A stretch of DNA of 25,941 nt, taken from the NCBI GenBank assembly GCA_009731375.1, contig BJOX01000074.1, positions 815,197 through 841,137 of the forward strand. Direction: 5' to 3'. The translations under genes were made by a program, and so were the position numbers. The notes beneath the pieces are model-generated. The model made no database searches, was not told the DNA's origin, and worked only from the letters and a program-made list of their open reading frames with translations. Numbering within the stretch: the stretch's first letter is position 1; each line of letters opens with the position of its first letter. Below are positions 20,483 through 25,941 of this stretch, in pieces. Source of the DNA: Paulinella micropora (Eukaryota > Cercozoa > Imbricatea > Euglyphida).

Positions 20483-20491
20483 TTTATTAAA
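20483..20491. terminator. overlapping bidirectional poly(A) signals
   Basis: TTTATTAAA contains ATTAAA on the plus strand (20486-20491), downstream of the RNR stop. It also contains AATAAA on the minus strand (20488-20483), downstream of the leucine-rich-repeat gene stop at 20522. The two convergent genes could thus share one compact 3' processing site. Confidence 0.55.
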
Positions 20492-20521
20492 CAGCGAAAG
20501 GGGCTTCCCTCCTGAGACACA

Positions 20522-23242
20522 CTAGGTCTGCTCCGTCTTTTGTCGCTTGGGCCCTTTCGGCCGGCCATGGCCCTCACTCGGCCGAGGCAGAGCCCGGACA
20601 CCCGACGAGTCCCCCCCCTGGGATAAGCTAGGCGTGCCCTGACACTTGCTGAGAAGTTGGCTCAGGTCTCGCAGGGCCGAGCGATTGGATGATTTCCACT
20701 CTGTGGATAACTTTAGTTCCTCGCAGGGCCCTACCACGACGTTCGCATGGTCGACCGGCACCGGGGCCAGAATATCAAGGTCTCGTAGCACCGGGCAGTT
20801 TGTTACGTGCAGCATGAGGGAGGAGCAGCTCTGTCCGAGCTTGCCCAGCGCGAGGTGTGTGAGCGACTCGCAGTCCTCGACCGTCAGCAGCAACTCCTGG
20901 ACACGCGGCAGGGCTGGTATCGCTAGTTCCTGGAGCTGGGGGCAGCAGGCCAGCGTCAGCCTGAGCCTTAGACAGTGCGGAAGCTTCTCGGGCAGGCCCA
21001 AGCGCTGCAGGAATTTACAGTCCTTGACATAGAGGCACAGCTCCCTGAGAGCCCCCGCCAGTCCTGCCGCCTGGCCGTCAGCCTCCGGCCGCTGGTCCAA
21101 GGGCACCGCAAACTCCTGCAGAGCGTGGCACCGCTCGAATGTCACCACGAGTGAGCCGCCCGTTGGCTGGCCTAGGCTCCGTAGCGCAGGGAGGCTGCAG
21201 GTCTTGAGGCGGTCGCAGCCGGCAAAGCTCAGCTCGACGTTGCGGCCGACCGAGGCCAGGGCTGCCAGCCCGCATTCGACAAGTGCTGGGCACTGCAAGA
21301 AAGTGAGCTTCAGGTCTCCCTTGACCTCTTCTAGCTTGGGTAACAAGCAGCTAGCTAGGCCGGAGCAATTGGAGAAGCTCAGCGAGAGTGACAGCGGATC
21401 TTGGGGGCCCTTAGTTCCCACCGACTTCAGCTTCGGCAGCGCGAATCGCGATAGCTTCCCGCAAGTGGCAAAGCGTGCTTCTAGTTGGCGACCCGTGGCA
21501 GGTAGGGCAGGCAGGCCGAATTCGGTCAGGCCGAATTCGGTTAGCTCTGGACACTTGGCAAAGCTGAGATCGAGTGCTTCTGCACTGAGGAGGGCCGGCA
21601 GCTCGAAATACTCCAGAGCCGCGCAGCCGACGAAGGAGGCGCTGAGCCCCGGCGCCCGCGGGGCCCGGGGCGCTGTCTGCCTGCGCGTGGCCCGGAGAGC
21701 CCGGGGGGCCCGGGGGCCGTCCGCCCGCGCGAGGCCCGCGGGGGCGGAGTTTCATCCGTGGCCACGGCCTGCTCGCCCCAGTCCGGGAACGCGCCGCCCG
21801 CGTCCGCACCCACCGCCGCCTGCGCGCTGGGGACCCCGGCCTTCGCTAGCAGGGGCAGACGGCACTCGCGCAGCGCCCCGCACTGCTCGAACTGCAGCCT
21901 GAGCTCCCCTGCTACCTCTGCTAGCAGAGGCAAATCCAGCCACGTCAGTGCCGCCAGGCCATCCGCCTGCTGCTCCTCACCTACTTGTAGGCTGAGGTCC
22001 CGGGCCTGGCGGAGCTGAGGGAAAGTGATCTGCTGGAGGGCGGGACAGTGTTGCAGCACTAGCGAGACGCGGCCGGCGGCCAATTTGAGTTCTGGCAAGC
22101 ACGGGAAAGGCAGGTCGGGGCAGTCGGACACTGTCAGGGCTAGCTCGCTGCGCCCCGGCAGGGAGAGGCCGTGGGAGGCGGAGTGGGCTATGTCCACCCG
22201 CACCGGTTGCTCCGTGCCCGCGTCCTGCGACGTGTTGATAGTCTTGAGTTCGCCGCAGTCCCCCACCGAGAGATGAAGCTTCTGGGCACCGGCCCCCGCC
22301 CGTGTAAACACCAGCTCGCGCAGCTCGGTGCAGCTCCTGAGCTCTAGGGCGGGGCCCTCTTTTTCAATCCAGCCCTGCCCCTTCCTTTCGAGCAGCTCCA
22401 TCTCGTGAACGACAGCCTCCGTACGCTCGAGAGCAAGGGGTGCACGGGCGTCTCGCTCGCCGGCAGGAACTCATCGTCGGAGCGCGGGGGTCGGAGAGAC
22501 AGCTTACCCTCGAGCACTAGGCCCTGGCACACCAGGTGGTGTACACGGACCGAGTCAGAGTAACAGATGGGAAAACAGGACCTGAGGAGCCGGACCAGCC
22601 CCCGCGGTTGGCCGGGGCCCAGGCCGAGGACGAGCTGAAGCAGGCCGTCGCGGTCGCCGAGCACCAGCCTGACGGCCCGTCCGAGCGCACCCCAGTATTG
22701 CGCCAGCTCTTGCTCGTCGGGCGCGGACGGGGGCGCGCCTACCTTGGCGTCCGCGGGTGGCGGCAGGAGCAAGGGGCGGAACACGAGCGAGCGGGTGTCC
22801 TTCAGGTCGGCGGCGGCCCGCGCCCACCTTTTCTCCTCGGTGAGCAGTGGTGGCCTATAGCCTGTGCCCAGGCATTTGGCCATTTCCTGGACCAGCCGGT
22901 TGTCTAGGAAGTCCTGCAGGGCGGCTGCTAGCACCCGCGGGCTCCCTTCCGGTCCATCCCGCAGGCATCGCCAGTGCAGGTAGCTCAGCAGCAGGTCTTT
23001 TGCCTTGCTCAGGGGCAAATCCTGCTGGAGGGCCCCTCGGAGGGCCACGGCGGCGCTGGCAGTGTCGGTGTCGCTCAGGAATTGTGACACCACCGGTAAC
23101 GGGCCGTTTGGGCTTTGGAGCACCTGCTCCACGTTGCCCACGTGCCTGCGCGCCTGCGCCGCGTCCCCACTACCAGGTTGCAAAGGCTGCAGGAACGGCA
23201 GCCGGGGGCACTTTTCCTCTCCGGCCCGGCGCCGCCGGACAT
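20522..23242 (-). CDS. leucine-rich-repeat protein, three frame breaks
   Basis: A likely ATG is at 23242-23240 (MSGGAGPERK), followed by a small Cys motif (CRSCSLC). A frame change near 23180 is needed to enter the long second piece, because that frame has an upstream stop and no ATG. The second piece (to about 22430) is helical (AKDLLLSYLHWRCL). Two more changes, near 22430 and 21700, lead into repeats. About 20 LRR-type units of 22-28 residues follow the pattern L.L.F..C..L....LP.L, for example LTFLQCPALVECGL and LTLACCPQLQELAI. The C-terminus is basic (PKGPKRQK) and ends in TAG at 20524-20522. Total about 900 residues. LRR arrays mediate protein-protein contacts, often as substrate receptors in ubiquitin ligases. 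No F-box was confidently seen. Confidence 0.6.
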
Positions 23243-23311
23243 CCCCCGACTGGTTTTAGCCTGGTGTACACACGCGCGGGCTAGCCCCGCCTGCCCGGCG
23301 CGCGGGAGGGG

Positions 23312-23436
23312 GTACGGAGCAAGGGGCGAGGGAGGAGGGGCGGCGGGCCGGGGGGGGGGGGGGGGGGGGGGGGCCAGGGGGGGGGNNNNNNNNNNGTACG
23401 GAACAAGGGGCGAGGGAGGGGGGGCGGCGGGCCGCG
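23312..23436. repeat. direct repeat on both sides of a gap
   Basis: GTACGGAGCAAGGGGCGAGG at 23313 and GTACGGAACAAGGGGCGAGG at 23396 begin two copies of an about 40-bp GC-rich segment that ends GGCGGCGGGCC. Either a true tandem repeat or two versions of the same contig end that failed to merge. Confidence 0.75.
23351..23395. other. poly-G and assembly gap
   Basis: G 23350-23373, CCA, a further nine G, and then N 23386-23395. Confidence 0.9.
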
Positions 23437-23633
23437 CGGGAGGGGGCGGGCCGGGAGGCGGGCCGGGGTGCGGACGGGGAGGGGGACCGCACCCGCCTCC
23501 TCCCCCCCGGCGCAGCCCGCCGCCCGGGCGGCCGCCGGAGCAGCTGGCACGGGGACACGCGCACAACACGTCCCGCCTAACGTACGTGCACCCCCAACGA
23601 GAGCCAGAACACCTTTTTCCACTGCGCCCCCTG

Positions 23634-24207
23634 ATGCCCCGTGACAAGAACGCCCCCCCGGCCTCCCAGGCGGAGCCGACAGACAAACCCGCCGAGGCGC
23701 CCTCCTCCGCCGGCAGCCCGCCCGAGCCCGCGCCAGGCGGAGAGGAACCGGAGGGGCCCGCCCCCGACGACGAAGCAGAAGAGCTGCTATCTATTTTTAT
23801 TCTAGTTTTTGTCCTGTTGTCGTCGCGTAAACACACTTTGATTTGTCCTCTTATCTCTGTGTGTGAAGCTCATAATATACCTACATACATACATGCAAGT
23901 ACTCTCATGCATGCATACATACGTACATACAGACATACATACATACATACATACATACACATACATACATACATACATATATACATACATACATACATAC
24001 ATGCATACATACATACATACACACACACATACACATACATACAGACATACATACATACATACATACATACATACATCATTGCATGCGTACATACATACAT
24101 ACATACATACATACATGCATATATATGTACATACATACATACATACATACATACATACACACATAACTCATGCACACCGTCCACACATACATACATACAT
24201 ACATACA

Positions 24208-24246
<39 letters not shown>

Positions 24247-24281
24247 ACCAAACAAACACACACACACACACACACACATAG
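23634..24281 (+). CDS. possible acidic Pro-rich protein at the block edge; end uncertain
   Basis: The ATG at 23634 starts MPRDKNAPPASQ. The first about 50 residues are Pro/Glu/Ala-rich and acidic (EEPEGPAPDDEAEELL), like the other terminal extensions here. Composition changes to AT-rich at about 23790, where the frame encodes a short hydrophobic run (SIFILVFVLLS) that could be a tail anchor but may just be flanking DNA. No stop occurs before the microsatellite, whose Tyr-Ile-His-Thr translation is not biological. The real 3' end is therefore unknown, and the gene may be cut by the junction. Confidence 0.25.
23880..24208. repeat. (ACAT)n microsatellite
   Basis: About 330 bp of ACAT units with scattered ATGC, ACAC and GTAC variants. 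Confidence 0.95.
24209..24246. other. 38-nt poly-C without a marked gap
   Basis: The run joins the ACAT repeat to a (CA)n stretch. It resembles the homopolymers found at the marked gaps, so a hidden misjoin is possible. Confidence 0.6.
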
Positions 24282-24290
24282 TGCCGCTCC

Positions 24291-24329
<39 letters not shown>

Positions 24330-24348
24330 GCTCTCTCGCTCTCAATCA

Positions 24349-24382
<34 letters not shown>

Positions 24383-24386
24383 GTGA

Positions 24387-24435
<49 letters not shown>

Positions 24436-24638
24436 TCTCACACTCGCTCTCTCACTCGCTCTCTCACTCTCTCTCACTCGCTCTCTCACTCGCTCTCTCA
24501 CTCGCTCTCTCACTCGCTCTCTCGCTCGCTCTCTCACTCGCTCTCACTCGCTCTCTCACTCGTTCTCTCACTCGCTCTCTCACTCTCTTCTTCTTCTTCT
24601 TCTTCTTCTTCTTCTTCTTCTTCTTCTTCTTCTTCTTC
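24255..24638. repeat. (CA)n, (CT)n with CACTCGCT units, and (TTC)n
   Basis: (CA)n 24255-24280. (CT)n from 24293 with a CA-rich interruption near 24367-24385. CTCTCTCACTCG higher-order units lie at about 24435-24590, and (TTC)n at 24587-24638 up to the gap. Confidence 0.95.
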
Positions 24639-24845
24639 NNNNNNNNNNNNNNNNNNNNNNNNNNNNNNNNNNNNNNNNNNNNNNNNNNNNNNNNNNNNNN
24701 NNNNNNNNNNNNNNNNNNNNNNNNNNNNNNNNNNNNNNNNNNNNNNNNNNNNNNNNNNNNNNNNNNNNNNNNNNNNNNNNNNNNNNNNNNNNNNNNNNNN
24801 NNNNNNNNNNNNNNNNNNNNNNNNNNNNNNNNNNNNNNNNNNNNN
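24639..24845. other. assembly gap, 207 N
   Basis: It lies inside the simple-repeat tract, with CT repeats resuming on the right. Confidence 0.95.
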
Positions 24846-25756
24846 TCTCTCTCTCCTCTCTCTTGGCCCATCGACAAGAATTCCCCTCCCTTGGGGAAGC
24901 AAAGCTGTGTTCGTACTTGTTTTTCTGTGTTTGTGTTGTCTCCACTTTACCAAATACCGCAATTCATGCATATTCTACTTTCCCACACATAACACTTGGG
25001 TTGCACACAAATCCCCCTTTTTCCCTTTGCAAAATTGACTGTGTTTGGGTGTGGTGTGTGCTTTTTTTGCCGACGTGTACTCCACATGATGTTTGTGTTG
25101 AGTCTGTTGTCTATTAATTGCATTTTGTTTTGTTTTGTGTTGTAATGTGTTCCTGTAGTGTTTCAAGTTGTCCACTTTTGCACAAAAAACTGTGAGTGCA
25201 TGTGCTTCTTTCGCCAACTACTGACCCTTTGAAATTGGTGCTTCTGTAACTGTGCTGCCATGTTTTTTTTTTTCCATCTGTTGCCCCCGAGTGTTGCTTT
25301 TCGCAATTGCTTGTGGAGTTTTATCCTATGCATGTTGTGTGTTGACAAAATGCTTGGCATCAGGCGTTTTGTGTTCGTTTTTGCTGTGAGAGGGGGGGGG
25401 GGTCCAGTGCGCAATTACTAATTTCGTTTTTGTTTTGATGCCTCTAATTGCGTTTGACCATATTACACATGCTGCCGCTGATCACAATACAACGCATTTT
25501 CTCTTAGGTTAGAGGTAGGGTTCATGAACTCACGCCATAATCACATGCGCCATGCATATCTTCCCTTCCAAATATGCCTTCGTTCTTTGTTTTTTTTGCG
25601 TTCTGTCTTTTCTGCTTTTCCTGCTCTCTCTGTCTGTCATATGTCTTTCCTGTTGTTGCTGCTTGCTGTTTTTGCTTTGCTGCTGGTGTCCAAGCTTGTT
25701 TTCTGCATTTCTGTTATGTTTTTGTGGCGTTTGCACAAAATCTTATGTTTGGGCAG
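24846..25756. other. T-rich non-coding DNA, possible intron or leader
   Basis: T/G-rich sequence with many TTTTG and TGTTT words and no credible open frame on either strand. Its last part is strongly pyrimidine-rich (25580-25700). It ends TTTGGGCAG at 25756, which looks like a 3' splice site before the next coding stretch. Confidence 0.45.
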
Positions 25757-25941
25757 GCCATGTCTGGCAAGAACGAGCGCAAGGCCACCCCCGAGCTGAC
25801 CAGGAAGGAGAAGGCAGCACGGTCTCGTCTCCGCAAGAAGATGATGAACGATTTGGAGTCGTGGGGCGTCGGCTGGCCAGAGCAGGAGGCAGATGTGCCC
25901 TATTGGGACACTGTGGAGGCGTTGTGGGAGAGTGTGAGAGA
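25757..25941 (+). CDS. eukaryotic exon candidate, 3' partial hypothetical protein
   Basis: Immediately after the AG at 25755-25756, an ATG at 25760 (GGCCATGTCTGG) opens 60 codons that run off the window end. The peptide starts MSGKNERKATPELTRKEK. It then has a basic helix (ARSRLRKKMMNDL) and an acidic, Trp-containing stretch (VPYWDTVEALWES). The exon is GC-rich, with T-rich DNA just before it. This resembles a nuclear gene of a protist or alga rather than the compact genes to the left. I do not recognise the protein. Confidence 0.45.

Noticed and set aside
23862-24281. Long open frames through the ACAT repeat (Tyr-Ile-His-Thr on plus, Cys-Met-Tyr-Val on minus)
   Set aside because: They are translations of a stop-free tetranucleotide repeat; all phases are open and there is no coding signal.

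Overview
The window looks like a draft scaffold from a eukaryotic large DNA virus, or from a copy of one integrated in a host genome. Between about 2.44 and 23.79 kb the DNA is GC-rich and densely coding on both strands. Genes sit in alternating convergent and divergent pairs with no obvious introns. Starts often match a eukaryotic context (ATGG), and AATAAA/ATTAAA signals lie at several gene ends. The left (1-2.4 kb) and right (23.8-25.9 kb) flanks are different: AT- or T-rich, full of microsatellites, with no compact genes. The right end holds what looks like a spliced eukaryotic exon. Virus versus endogenous copy versus chimeric scaffold cannot be settled from the sequence alone.

Layout: 2.4-3.5 kb, two small unknown genes (+). 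3.76-4.2 kb, an unknown gene (-). 4.8-5.7 kb, a possibly myristoylated coiled-coil protein (+). 5.7-7.07 kb, two unknown genes (-). 7.5-11.2 kb, a large type I membrane glycoprotein with a Ser/Ala/Pro linker (+). 11.6-12.4 kb, an unknown protein with a nuclear-localisation-like motif (+). 12.5-13.9 kb, a two-transmembrane ectoprotein (-). 14.2-15.8 kb, eight C2H2 zinc fingers followed by a nuclease-like domain (+). 15.8-16.1 kb, a broken paralog of the two-transmembrane gene (-). 16.5-17.4 kb, a secreted GH88/GH105-like glycosidase (+). 17.4-18.2 kb, an unknown gene with a Cys cluster (-). 18.7-20.4 kb, ribonucleotide reductase small subunit, split because one contig is inverted. 20.5-23.2 kb, a leucine-rich-repeat protein (-).

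Themes: nucleotide metabolism (RNR), nuclear proteins (basic motifs in at least six products), surface or secreted glycan-related proteins, and a natural zinc-finger/nuclease fusion. That fusion is bracketed by about 215-bp near-identical direct repeats derived from the 5' ends of two paralogous genes. It is the most intriguing item here.

Quality: there are ten N gaps, most abutting poly-G or poly-C runs of 14-109 nt that are probably artefacts. Almost every long gene is broken by frame changes, so each product below is described as pieces with breaks. Either the assembly has many indel errors or the locus is a decaying endogenous element.
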